Shown: positions 17,145 to 25,952 of the stretch, piece after piece | Layout: each line of letters starts with the position of its first letter | Position numbering within the stretch: position 1 is the first letter of the stretch | Assembly: GCF_000308695.1 (NCBI RefSeq) | Contig: NZ_BAGG01000061.1 | Coordinates: forward strand, 247,558-311,557 | Reading direction: 5' to 3' | DNA: 64,000 bases | Source: Nocardia takedensis NBRC 100417 | Lineage (GTDB): Bacteria; Actinomycetota; Actinomycetes; Mycobacteriales; Mycobacteriaceae | Made by a program: the position numbers and the translations under genes | Notes under the pieces: generated by a model | Told to the model about the DNA's origin: nothing | The model's database searches: none | Seen by the model: only the letters and a program-made list of their open reading frames with translations

Positions 17145-18478
17145 CATATCCTCGACGTGGTCGAGTTCGGGGCCGAGGACACGAAGTGCTGCAGTTCGTG
17201 ACAGAACCGGGACATCGTCGCGCGGGCGGTCGGGGTGTCCGGGTGGCGGACCCGTAGGGCCAGGCCTTCGGTGGTGCGGGAGAACCAGAACTGGGCGTCG
17301 TCGGTGTGTCCCGAAGCCGAAATGTGGGTCGCCGCCACCTCGCGGTGGTGGGCCGCACCGGGCAGGCGGCGATAGTCGATGTAGGAGGTCATGAACACAT
17401 CGCCCCTGGTCGGGCGCAATCCGCCGAGGTGGGCGAGGACCGCGCCGGTGGGCATCGTGCCCAGTGCGAGGGCGGTGCGCGTCGCGTGGCCCGTGGCGCG
17501 CACGGTTCGATCCGGTGTGGCGGCGCTGTCCACTCGCAGCGGTGCGTTGTTCACGAACCACCCCACCGCCGTTCGCCACCGATCGTGGTGCCGGGTGTGC
17601 AGGGGGAACAGCAGCGACAGCCGGTCCCGGCCCGTCAGCGCGCGCACGGCGTGGCCCATCGCGGACGCGCAGCCAGCGAAGACACCGGCCCCGAGAGCGC
17701 GACACCATGTCTCGAACCGGTCGGCGCCGACGGTATCGAGCAGTTCGCGCAGTACCACCGCCTGCGGTGCGGTCTGTCCGGGCGCCAGACCGAGGTCGAG
17801 GGGGAAAGGTGGCGGCGTGGCCCCGTCGATCCCGAAGAAGTCCTGCCATCCGCGCACTCTCGGGTCGTCCGCCTCGACCCGCATCGCCGCCTGTTCGGCG
17901 CAGTGGTCCACGAAATCGCCTGCCTCCGGCAAACTGTCGGGTGGCGCACCCGCGTAGAGGCGGCGCAGGTCATCGATGATCAGCGCGATCGAATACCCGT
18001 CGACGTGGGCGTGGTCGAATCCGCACACCACCGTGGCGGAATCGGGACGGTCGATCGCGCCGAGCAGATAGGACGGGTGTCCGAACGGTGCGCAGGCGGC
18101 ATCGAGACTCGCGCGCAGGACTTCCCGTGTCTGCACGGCGGTCTCGGTCTTCAGCACAAATTCGGCGATGAGCGCCGAGGCGAGCGGATGTCGCAGTCGG
18201 AGCGGTCCGGTGTCGCCGGGCAGGAACGAACTGCGCAGTGTGCCGTGCCGGGCGATCAACGCGCGGTAGGCGGCGGCCAGTGCGCGCAGGTCGACGGGGC
18301 CGGGAATCTCGAAGGCCGCGGCGAGCCAGGTCGAGGGTCGATTCGTGGCCGCCGCGAGATGCAGGGATTGATTGAAGGACGGGGGTACCGGCGACAGTTC
18401 GCCCGCCGCCGATGGGGCGGTGAATCGCACGAACGTGCCGGGACGGGGGAGTAGGTGGTCAATGGTGGTGACCCGCAC
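17144..18478 (-). CDS. PapA-like acyltransferase (condensation superfamily), copy 1
   Basis: A 444-residue stand-alone condensation-fold acyltransferase. The catalytic region reads VVCGFDHAHVDGYSI (HxxxDG; the first H of the NRPS-type HH is replaced by D) near residue 175. The second-half motifs TAVGWFVNNAPLRV and FMTSYIDYRRLPG match mycobacterial PapA1/A2/A3-type proteins, which move acyl groups onto sugar hydroxyls. GTG at 18478 follows GGAGG by 6 bp and overlaps the end of copy 2. Last gene of a three-gene paralogous operon. The acceptor is probably a sugar lipid made by the locus; the exact substrate is unknown. Confidence 0.8.
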   Translation of the reverse strand: MRVTTIDHLLPRPGTFVRFTAPSAAGELSPVPPSFNQSLHLAAATNRPSTWLAAAFEIPGPVDLRALAAAYRALIARHGTLRSSFLPGDTGPLRLRHPLASALIAEFVLKTETAVQTREVLRASLDAACAPFGHPSYLLGAIDRPDSATVVCGFDHAHVDGYSIALIIDDLRRLYAGAPPDSLPEAGDFVDHCAEQAAMRVEADDPRVRGWQDFFGIDGATPPPFPLDLGLAPGQTAPQAVVLRELLDTVGADRFETWCRALGAGVFAGCASAMGHAVRALTGRDRLSLLFPLHTRHHDRWRTAVGWFVNNAPLRVDSAATPDRTVRATGHATRTALALGTMPTGAVLAHLGGLRPTRGDVFMTSYIDYRRLPGAAHHREVAATHISASGHTDDAQFWFSRTTEGLALRVRHPDTPTARATMSRFCHELQHFVSSAPNSTTSRI

Positions 18479-19892
18479 CGGTCACCTCCCGCGCGCCGAT
18501 CGGTCGGTCGCCGTCGCGGGCGACGGTGGCGAACACTTCGCGCAGACGAGCGTGATAGGGCGCGAGGCGCTGCTGCGCGAGCGCGGTGTCCGGGCTCTGA
18601 CAGCCGAGGTAGAGGTGTCGATGGTCGCGGTTGATCCACAGTGAGGCGTTGCCGGTCGGCCCTTCGCCGGTGAACAGCACGCCGCGGTCGTAGGGGGCGG
18701 TGCCCGCGCCGGGGAAGCGGCGGAAATCGATGTAGGACAACAGGTGGGGACTCGCCGCGACCCGGGTCGGGTCCGCGCCGGCCCCGAGCAGCGCCGTGAT
18801 GACCGAGCGGGCGGGCGCGGCGGTCAACCGTTGGGCGCGATCGTATCCGGCCTGGGCGGCGGCGAGCAGGTCACGAAAGGTCGGGTTGCCGTCGATCGCG
18901 AACGCGACCGGGGCGAAGTTGCAATACCACCCCTGTCCGGCCAGATGCTCACCGTCGCGGGTACTGGTGACGATCATGCCGTAATACCCTGCCCGACCGG
19001 CGATCTCGTGGTCGGCGACCGCGACCGCGGCCAGGACGCCCGCCACGAATCGCACCCCCGCGCTTCGGCATACGGCGGCGAAGGCGTCGGTGTCCGGGGC
19101 GTCGAGCAGGTCGAACTCGATCGGGCGCATCGGCGCGGTCGCACCCGGCTCCAGGCCGAGATCGACAGGACAGGAGGGCATTCGACCGCCGTGGTCGGTG
19201 AACAGGTCCACCCATTCGCGGATCACCGGGTGGTCGCGGTGATATTCGTCGGCGCGGCGCCGTTCGTCCTCGGCGTAGTCGGGGAATCCGCCCACCGGGA
19301 CGAGTCGCGCCGGCGTGCCGGTGGTCTCCGCGCGATAGAGCTCGAGCAGTTCGGGCAGCACCAGCGCCTGGGAGATGCCGTCGCTGAGCGCGTGGTCGCA
19401 GGCGTAGTAGAGGGTGAAGCAGTCCGCTCTCGCGATCGCGCCCACGACGAAGCCCGGCCACGAGGTCACCGTCGCCTCCCGCGCGCAGCGGTCGAGCAGG
19501 TGCTCGCGCGATCGTGCGCCGCCGGGGGTCGCGCCGATCTCGCAGGGCTCGAAATCCACTGCCGCCGAGGGGATGCGGAACCGGGTGACGACGCCGTCCG
19601 CCTCGCGCAGCCAAGTCCGCAGACCCGCGTGTCGGCGGGTGAACGCGCGCAGGGCGGTGGCCATCGCGGTGCTGTCGAGCCGACCGTCGACCTCGGTGGC
19701 CACCGCCAGGTATCCGTGGTGCGCCCCGCCGCGACGTGCCCCCATCGCGCGGACGTGGTTCTCCTGGAGGAAAGAAGGGTGCCCCTCGTCGGGGTGCGCG
19801 ACCGCGGCGGCATCGCGAGCGGACCGCGTGGCCCGCCACTCGATCACCGTGCCCGGGTCGGGCGACCAGTTCGCCGAAGCGGTGATGATCAC
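18459..19892 (-). CDS. PapA-like acyltransferase, copy 2
   Basis: A 477-residue paralogue of its two neighbours. The catalytic motif is intact, YYACDHALSDGISQ (HxxxDG) near residue 185. The later motifs GQGWYCNFAPVAF and LLSYIDFRRFPGAG match copies 1 and 3. An N-terminal strand segment SANWSPDPGTVIEW is family-typical. GTG at 19892 overlaps the stop of copy 3 by 4 bp, so translation is coupled. Of the three copies this one keeps the most canonical active site. Likely role: acylation of a glycolipid or trehalose-type acceptor, using acyl-CoA or a carrier-bound acyl donor. Confidence 0.8.
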   Translation of the reverse strand: MIITASANWSPDPGTVIEWRATRSARDAAAVAHPDEGHPSFLQENHVRAMGARRGGAHHGYLAVATEVDGRLDSTAMATALRAFTRRHAGLRTWLREADGVVTRFRIPSAAVDFEPCEIGATPGGARSREHLLDRCAREATVTSWPGFVVGAIARADCFTLYYACDHALSDGISQALVLPELLELYRAETTGTPARLVPVGGFPDYAEDERRRADEYHRDHPVIREWVDLFTDHGGRMPSCPVDLGLEPGATAPMRPIEFDLLDAPDTDAFAAVCRSAGVRFVAGVLAAVAVADHEIAGRAGYYGMIVTSTRDGEHLAGQGWYCNFAPVAFAIDGNPTFRDLLAAAQAGYDRAQRLTAAPARSVITALLGAGADPTRVAASPHLLSYIDFRRFPGAGTAPYDRGVLFTGEGPTGNASLWINRDHRHLYLGCQSPDTALAQQRLAPYHARLREVFATVARDGDRPIGAREVTGAGHHH

Positions 19893-21355
19893 CGGCGCTC
19901 ACCGACCTGTCCGACCGGCGCCAGGTCGGCCTCGCGCCGCCGTGCGCGATGGCTGTCTGCGCCCGCGCTGTGGGCGAGCACCGAGGCGAAGGTGTGGATG
20001 AAGCGGTGCACGTTGGCGGCCGCGACCTCGTTGTTCGGGAAGCGCGCCGAGACCGCGACGCCGTCCGGGGAGCGCGCTATCCAGAAGTAGACCTCGTCGT
20101 CGTCCGCTTCCCCGCTGCGCAACGGCCGCACCGCCCAGTCGCGCCAGCGCGCGGCGTCGGGAATCTTCCGCACGTCCAGGTAGGAGACCACGAATCGCGG
20201 GATCGCGGTGCTGCCGAGCAGGCCCGCGATCCGCGGATACGGATAGCGCGCCAACGGGCGGGCTATCCGGGCCGCCGCGGCGGCGTCGGTCAGCAGGTCC
20301 TCGAAGACCGCGCCCGCGGGGATGGGGATCTCGATCGGCACGAGGCCGACATACCAGCCGAGAGCGTGCGCCTCGAGGGCGTCGCGGCGGGTGTGCACGG
20401 GCATCGCGAAACGCAGCGTTCGCGCACCGGACAGGGTGGCGGTGGTCGCGGCCAGCGCGGCCAGCACCCCGGATTGCACGGTGTGTCCCGCCGCGCGGCA
20501 CCGACGTTCGATCGCCTCGGACTGATCGGCGGTGAGCACCCAGGTCGACAGTCCGCTCTGATATCGCCGCACGGGCGCGCGGCGGTGCGAGACGGTGTCG
20601 AGCGGGAAGGTCGGGAATCCGCGGCCGTGGTCGAGGAATCCGCGCCAGCGGTGCACGGCCGGATGGTCGGCGGTCAACTCTTCGGCGGCCGCGCGTTCGA
20701 CCGCGCCGTAATCCGCGCAACTGGCCACCGCGGGCAGCGCGGCGGGCGTGCCGGTCCTCGCGGCGCGGTAGAGGCGCTGGATCTCCCCGATCGCCAGCAT
20801 CATCGAGTAGGCGTCCATCACCGAATGGTCCGCGCCGAAGACCAACAGGAATCCGCCGTCGCCGAAGGGCGGCTGGATGTCGCCGATCGTGACGATCAGG
20901 CAGTGCGGCCACCGCGTCGGCGCGAGTCCACCGCCGAAGAAGTCCGTGATGTGCTGGTGCACACGGGTTCCGGTACGCAGTGGCCCGATCGCGCGAGCGG
21001 TGACACGCACGGCGGGCGGGGCGCAGGTGGTGCGGATATAGCCGGACTCGGTGGCGGTGACCGTGGTGCGCAGCGCTTCGTGTCTGACCGTCCAGGCCCG
21101 CAGCGCCTCGGCCAGTGCCCGCGCGTCCAACGGGCCCGGCATCTCGAAGACGGCCCCGAGCCAGGAATTCGAGTGAGCGGCGTCGGGGCGGGCGGAGGCG
21201 CGCACACAATGGTCTTCGTGGATACAGCTCAGCGGACGGTCGTCGGGCGAGAAGTCCGCACCGTCCGCGGTCGGTATCCATTCGGTGAGTGTTCCCGCCG
21301 GAAGCGGATAGTCGGCAAGCTCGGTGAATTCCATATGGATGCGCCCCAATTTCAT
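19889..21355 (-). CDS. PapA-like acyltransferase, copy 3 (first gene of operon)
   Basis: A 488-residue paralogue. The active-site stretch reads LLVFGADHSVMDAYSMM: His and Asp are kept but the Gly after Asp is Ala (HxxxDA). This could weaken catalysis or change specificity. The motifs HALGWYVGLVPIEI and FVVSYLDVRKIPDA are conserved with the other copies. ATG at 21355 gives an N-terminus that aligns with copy 1; ATG at 21334 is an alternative. It is the promoter-proximal gene and reads away from the ABC exporter genes across a shared 425-bp intergenic region. Confidence 0.8.
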   Translation of the reverse strand: MKLGRIHMEFTELADYPLPAGTLTEWIPTADGADFSPDDRPLSCIHEDHCVRASARPDAAHSNSWLGAVFEMPGPLDARALAEALRAWTVRHEALRTTVTATESGYIRTTCAPPAVRVTARAIGPLRTGTRVHQHITDFFGGGLAPTRWPHCLIVTIGDIQPPFGDGGFLLVFGADHSVMDAYSMMLAIGEIQRLYRAARTGTPAALPAVASCADYGAVERAAAEELTADHPAVHRWRGFLDHGRGFPTFPLDTVSHRRAPVRRYQSGLSTWVLTADQSEAIERRCRAAGHTVQSGVLAALAATTATLSGARTLRFAMPVHTRRDALEAHALGWYVGLVPIEIPIPAGAVFEDLLTDAAAAARIARPLARYPYPRIAGLLGSTAIPRFVVSYLDVRKIPDAARWRDWAVRPLRSGEADDDEVYFWIARSPDGVAVSARFPNNEVAAANVHRFIHTFASVLAHSAGADSHRARRREADLAPVGQVGERR

Positions 21356-21780
21356 TTTGCTGATCGCAAACTGACAACGAAGTGAATCCGCATTCGTAGC
21401 CGGTTTTTTCGCACACGACGTCGTGACCCCGAAGGTATCCGTCGATGCCGACGGATCCGAACGTCAGCCTAGAGGTGGCGGCGCGACGGGTCCTGTCGAG
21501 CGAGAGTGGCCTTTATCACGGCAAACCGGAGGCGGGGGCAACGCGAATCCTCTCGAATGGCCTGGAAGCAGGGGGTGTCCCCTTCCGGCTGAAAGTGATG
21601 TTTCCCGTTTTCACCTTCGGCGTTACGGGTGTGTTCCGTCGGCCGCTGGGAGGTTGCGGAAGAAGATCGACGCACATAGGCTCCCGGTGTTCGCGTGGGC
21701 GGCGTCGCCCTTTCGTGCGGGTGAGCTGTCAATTTTTTGCAGGACAGTTTCCCGAAATAACCCAGCAGGAGGACTGATTC
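21356..21780. promoter_or_regulatory. Divergent promoter region of the PapA operon and ABC exporter
   Basis: About 425 bp without a convincing gene and with lower GC than its surroundings. It contains two palindromes near the PapA side: CACGACGTCGTG at 21414-21425 (perfect), and arms ATCCGTCG/CGACGGAT around a 4-bp loop at 21437-21456. Both transcription units must start here. A short open frame at 21445-21777 on the plus strand has no protein-like features. Confidence 0.55.
21414..21456. promoter_or_regulatory. Two palindromes, possible operators
   Basis: A perfect 12-bp palindrome, CACGACGTCGTG, and 11 bp further a hairpin-forming repeat with 8-bp arms ATCCGTCG/CGACGGAT. They lie 59-101 bp upstream of the PapA copy 3 start, where a regulator of the divergent operons could bind. 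No regulator gene is adjacent, so the protein is unknown. Confidence 0.4.
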
Positions 21781-22743
21781 ATGTCCGCGGGTATGTCTCC
21801 GGCGATACGGGCCGAGGGTTTGGTGAAATCGTTCGACGGGCGGCGCGCCGTCGACGGCATCGATCTGACCGTCGCGACCGGCACCGTCTGCGCCGTTCTC
21901 GGCCCCAACGGGGCGGGCAAGACCACCACGGTGCGGATGATCGCCACACTGCTGCGTCCCGACGCGGGACAGGCGAAGGTCTTCGGCTACGACGTCGTGC
22001 GCGAAGCCGTCGCTGTGCGCTCGCTGATCGGGCTGACCGGCCAATACGCCTCCGTGGACGAGGATCTCACCGCGCTGGAGAACCTCACCGTGTTCGCGAG
22101 ACTGCTCGGCCGGTCCGGGCGGAGCGCACGGGCGCGGGCCGCCGAACTGCTCGACCGGTTCGGGCTGGCCGAGGTCGGCCGCCAGACGGTGAAGACCTAC
22201 TCCGGCGGGATGCGCCGTCGTCTCGACCTCGCGGCGAGCCTGGTCGCGCGGCCGCCGCTGCTGTTCCTGGACGAGCCGACCACCGGACTGGACCCGCGTA
22301 CCAGGGCCGAGATGTGGGACACGGTGCGCGAACTCGTGCGGCAAGGCACCACGGTGCTGCTCACGACGCAATACCTGGACGAGGCCGACGCGCTCGCGGA
22401 TCGGATCGTGGTGATCGATCACGGCCGCACCGTCGCCGACGGCACCGCCGACGAACTGCGATCCGGTGTCGGCACGGCCACCCTGACCCTGCGGGTACCC
22501 GATCCCGATCTCGCCGCGGCCGTGGCGATCGTGGGCCGGATGCTCGGCCCCCGCGCCGAGGTCCGGGCGGGCGAGGGCCGGATCACCGTGGCGGCCGTCG
22601 ACGCCGGTCCGGTGCCCGAACTGCTGATCGCGCTGCGCGAGGCCGGAATCCGTGTCGGGGAGGTCGCGGTGGCCAAACCGAGCCTGGACGAGGTGTTCTT
22701 CGCGATCACCGGTGCGCCGCGTGTGACGGAGGTCGCCGCGTGA
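21781..22743 (+). CDS. ABC transporter ATP-binding protein, DrrA-type
   Basis: A 320-residue ATPase. Walker A LGPNGAGKTTTVRM is at about residue 39, the signature YSGGMRRRLDLAASL near 140 and Walker B PLLFLDEPTTGLDP near 160. An H-loop-equivalent TTQYLDEADALADR near 200 has Gln where many families have His, as in DrrA-type ATPases. The C-terminal 90 residues are the extension seen in daunorubicin-resistance-type exporters. ATG at 21781 has a strong AGGAGG site. It overlaps the permease gene by 4 bp. Together they form an exporter, probably for the lipid made by the surrounding acyl- and glycosyltransferases. Confidence 0.92.
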   Translation: MSAGMSPAIRAEGLVKSFDGRRAVDGIDLTVATGTVCAVLGPNGAGKTTTVRMIATLLRPDAGQAKVFGYDVVREAVAVRSLIGLTGQYASVDEDLTALENLTVFARLLGRSGRSARARAAELLDRFGLAEVGRQTVKTYSGGMRRRLDLAASLVARPPLLFLDEPTTGLDPRTRAEMWDTVRELVRQGTTVLLTTQYLDEADALADRIVVIDHGRTVADGTADELRSGVGTATLTLRVPDPDLAAAVAIVGRMLGPRAEVRAGEGRITVAAVDAGPVPELLIALREAGIRVGEVAVAKPSLDEVFFAITGAPRVTEVAA

Positions 22744-23537
22744 TCCTCGAAACCCGTCCTGCGGCAACGACGTCTGTCTCGGTGCCGATGTCGGTGCGCC
22801 AGGCCGGCGTGATGGCCGGGCGCGGACTGCTCAAATTGCGCCACAATCCGCAGGAACTGTTCGACGTGATCGCGCTGCCCGTGGTCTTCGTCGTGACGTT
22901 CTCGACCCTGTTCGGCGGGGCCGTCGCCGGGGCCGTCGGCGGCTACCTGCCGCTGCTGATTCCCGGTGTCCTGGTGCAGGTCGCGGTGGCGGCCTCGGTG
23001 GGGACGGGGGTGAAACTGCGTGAAGACATGAACAAGGGCGTGTTCGACCGCTTCCGGTCGCTGCCCATCGCGCGGATCGCGCCCTTGGCCGGTTCGCTGC
23101 TGGCCGATTCCGTGCGCTACGCCGTGGCGACGCTGATGACCGTCCTGGTCGGCTTCGCGCTGGGCTACCGGCCGGGCAGCACGGCCGGTTTGTTGGCGGG
23201 CTGCCTGCTGGCGATGGCGGTGGCCTTCGCGCTGAGTTGGATCTTCGCCCTGCTCGGTGTGCTGCTGGACAAACCCTCGACGGTGCAGGGGGTTTCGATG
23301 TTGGCGCTGATGCCGCTGACCTTCGTCTCCAACGCGTTGGTCCCGATCGACACCATGCCGGCGTGGTTGCGTGGGTTCGCGGCGGTCAACCCCGTCTCGC
23401 ACTTGGTCACGGCCGTGCGGGAACTGGCGGACACGGGCCGCGTCGGCCCCCAGATCGCGACCTCCCTGGTCGGCGCGATGGTCGTGATGGCCGTCGTCGC
23501 GCCGATCACGGTGCGGGTCTACATGCGCCGTGCCTGA
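22740..23537 (+). CDS. ABC-2 type exporter permease, DrrB-type
   Basis: A 265-residue membrane protein with six hydrophobic helices. The first is LFDVIALPVVFVVTFSTLF; others are LLIPGVLVQVAVAASVGTG, AVATLMTVLVGFALGYRP, LLAGCLLAMAVAFALSWIFA, SMLALMPLTFVSNALVPI and SLVGAMVVMAVVAPITV. The segment FDRFRSLPIARIAPLAGSLL is the ABC-2 coupling region. GTG at 22740 overlaps the ATPase stop, so the two are coupled. In mycobacteria DrrABC-type systems export PDIM-like lipids, which supports a lipid-export role here. Confidence 0.9.
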   Translation: MILETRPAATTSVSVPMSVRQAGVMAGRGLLKLRHNPQELFDVIALPVVFVVTFSTLFGGAVAGAVGGYLPLLIPGVLVQVAVAASVGTGVKLREDMNKGVFDRFRSLPIARIAPLAGSLLADSVRYAVATLMTVLVGFALGYRPGSTAGLLAGCLLAMAVAFALSWIFALLGVLLDKPSTVQGVSMLALMPLTFVSNALVPIDTMPAWLRGFAAVNPVSHLVTAVRELADTGRVGPQIATSLVGAMVVMAVVAPITVRVYMRRA

Positions 23538-23550
23538 GCGTCGGCCCGGA

Positions 23551-25698
23551 TCAGGGCAGCACCCGATCCTCGGTGCGGCGCAGCAGGTGTCGCACGGAGA
23601 AGCCGCCGGCCCAGCTGTCGTGGGTGCGCAGCAGCACCAATCGCGCGGCGTGCAGGACGGTGATCGCGGGGACGTAGACGAACGCGGCGCCGGCCGCCAT
23701 CGCGTAGCGGCGGTGCAGCAACAGGGTGCGGGGCAGGCAGGCCATGTAGCGCGCGAAGGCGGGCACACCGGTCTCCATGCGGCGCGGCGCCACCCCGACG
23801 GTGAGTCCGGGCAGGAACGCGTTGTGCCCGCCCGTCGCCTCGACGCACAACCCGGTGTCGACATCCTCGAACACGTCGCGGCGCATCGCGACCCGATCCC
23901 GGATCGCGGCCCAGGTCCCGCGGCGCAGGATCATGTTCGACCCGTACAGCACCGGAACCCGCTTGACCTCGCGGCCCCGTTCGCGCACACGCTGTTTCAG
24001 CGCGCCGAGTCGGTCGCCGTAGGGCAGACCGTAGGCTTCGCCACGCCCGCAGGCGGCGGCCCAGCGGCCCTCGGTGTCGGCGCCGAAGAACTCGACGACC
24101 GTCCGCGCCCAGGTCGCGGGTACGAGGGTGTCGGCGTCGATGCGGGCGATGAGATCGCCGCGGGCGGTGTCGAGTCCGCGGTTACGCGCGAAGACCAAGC
24201 CTTGGCGGGATTCCTCGATCAGGACCACCTGCGGATGCCGCCGCGCGACCGCCCGCACGATCGCCGCGGTGTCGTCGGTGGAGTTGTTGTCCACCACCAC
24301 GATCTCGGTGACGACGTCGAGTTGGTCGGTGAGTCTGCGCAGGCATTCGCCGATCACCTCCTGTTCGTTGTAGGCGGGGATCACGACCGACAGCGAGAGT
24401 TCGGACACGGGGTTTCCTTTCGGGGTGGGCGCGCTCGGTCCGGTAGGGGTCGCCGCGCGTTCGATCAGGTCGGCCACCGCGGTCACGGCCACTTCCGCGG
24501 GGATGAAAGCCTCGGCCAGCGCTTCGGCGGCGGCGCGCGAATCGGGGGACAGGACCACCGCGAGCGCGGCGGTCAACGCGTCGGCGTCGATGCGGTCGGC
24601 GGGCATGCTCGTGCCCACGCCCAGCGCGCGAATTCGCCTGCCCCACAGGGGCTGATCCGCTCCGTGCGCGCAGACGAGCGTCGCGCGACCGGCCCGCAGG
24701 CCCGCGGCGGTGGAGCCGGCCCCGCCGTGGTGGACGACCGCGGCGCAGCGTGGCAGCACCCGCGCGTGGTCCACGCTCGACACCACCTTGACCCGGTCGT
24801 CGGCGATCGCGTCCACCCCGCCCCAGCCCGCCGCCCACAGCACCCGCAGGCCCAACCGGTCGGTCACCTCGGCGACGGTGTCGACCAGCCTGCGCGGATC
24901 GGCGAGCTTCATGCTGCCGAAGCCCACGTACAGCGGCGGCGGACCGGCGTCGAGCCAGTCGCGCAGGTCGGCGTCGGCCACCGGGTCGATCGCGGCCCTG
25001 GTCTCGGGAGTCAGGTCGAGGAAGCCGGTCAGCGGGCGGGCCGCACCCCATTCCCGGGTCAGGCCGGGGAACAACGCGGGGTCGTAGGCTTGGATCTCGG
25101 GCACGCCGCGCCGCGCGATCCGGGACGCGGCGGGATGTTCCGGAACCGGCAGCCCCAGATCGGCGGCCAGATCCCGTTCGGCCGCCCGACTCGCCCGCCA
25201 CAGCAGCTGTTCCAGCGCCGTCCAGCCGAGCCGGTGGGCCACGGCGGGACCGCCCGAGAAGGGCAGCAGCGAGACGACGCCGTTGCGGCGCAGCGGACAG
25301 TAGTGCAGCGGCACGTACGGAATGCTCAGAGCCTGCGCGACATTGAGCGCGCGCTCCTGTCCGGCGCTGCCACCGACGACGGCGTCCGCGCCCTGCGCCA
25401 GCGCCAGCAGTTCGGTCTGCATCGCGCGGCCGTCGCGCACCGTCAGCTCGGTGATCGCCCGCAGACGCACGCGCGGGTCCGGCGAGCGCAGGCGGCTCGC
25501 GACCAGATCGGAGGCCAGCAGTCGTCCGGTGTCGGGGCCGTAGGGGCGGGTGTCGAGCCCGGCGCGACAACCGAATTCGACGAGATTCGGCGGGGCCGCC
25601 AACGTCACGTCGTGACCGCGCCGGGTCAGTTCGACGCCGAGGGCGACCGCGGGCTGAACGTCACCTCGGCTTCCGGTGAACGCGAGCACGAACTTCAT
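23551..25698 (-). CDS. Bifunctional glycosyltransferase: GT1 (UGT/MGT-like) fused to GT2
   Basis: One open frame encodes 715 residues with two glycosyltransferases. Residues 1-430 are a GT1/Gtf-type enzyme like glycopeptidolipid rhamnosyltransferases: FVLAFTGSRGDVQPAVALG at the N-terminus, acceptor and donor halves, and the donor-binding HHGGAGSTAAGLRAG near 335. Residues 431-715 are a GT2 enzyme: SLSVVIPAYNEQEVIGECL, nucleotide-binding VVVDNNSTDDTAA and the DxD-like RIDADT. A hydrophobic C-terminal patch, AGAAFVYVPAITVLHAARL, follows. Start ATG 25698 has AGGAG. An internal GTG at 24408 with AAAGGA upstream could also make the GT2 enzyme (285 residues) on its own; no stop separates the two parts. 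Confidence 0.85.
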   Translation of the reverse strand: MKFVLAFTGSRGDVQPAVALGVELTRRGHDVTLAAPPNLVEFGCRAGLDTRPYGPDTGRLLASDLVASRLRSPDPRVRLRAITELTVRDGRAMQTELLALAQGADAVVGGSAGQERALNVAQALSIPYVPLHYCPLRRNGVVSLLPFSGGPAVAHRLGWTALEQLLWRASRAAERDLAADLGLPVPEHPAASRIARRGVPEIQAYDPALFPGLTREWGAARPLTGFLDLTPETRAAIDPVADADLRDWLDAGPPPLYVGFGSMKLADPRRLVDTVAEVTDRLGLRVLWAAGWGGVDAIADDRVKVVSSVDHARVLPRCAAVVHHGGAGSTAAGLRAGRATLVCAHGADQPLWGRRIRALGVGTSMPADRIDADALTAALAVVLSPDSRAAAEALAEAFIPAEVAVTAVADLIERAATPTGPSAPTPKGNPVSELSLSVVIPAYNEQEVIGECLRRLTDQLDVVTEIVVVDNNSTDDTAAIVRAVARRHPQVVLIEESRQGLVFARNRGLDTARGDLIARIDADTLVPATWARTVVEFFGADTEGRWAAACGRGEAYGLPYGDRLGALKQRVRERGREVKRVPVLYGSNMILRRGTWAAIRDRVAMRRDVFEDVDTGLCVEATGGHNAFLPGLTVGVAPRRMETGVPAFARYMACLPRTLLLHRRYAMAAGAAFVYVPAITVLHAARLVLLRTHDSWAGGFSVRHLLRRTEDRVLP

Positions 25699-25952
25699 CG
25701 ATCTCCTCGGCACGGTGGTCGGGGTGGTGACGCGGTGAACTCGAGTGCGGGCGGGGCGATCTTCGGTACGGACCCCGGTCAGCGAACGGCCAGACTAACC
25801 ACGCGGCGCGCCGATCGGCGCGGTGAGCGCCGTCGCGGGTGCGCTATCTCACAACCATCCCGCAGGGGCCCGCGGACCCGCCGGACGCCACCTACGGTGC
25901 GCGGACCGGTCGGAGAACCGCTGCGCCCACAGTCGACAGCAAGGGAGATCGG

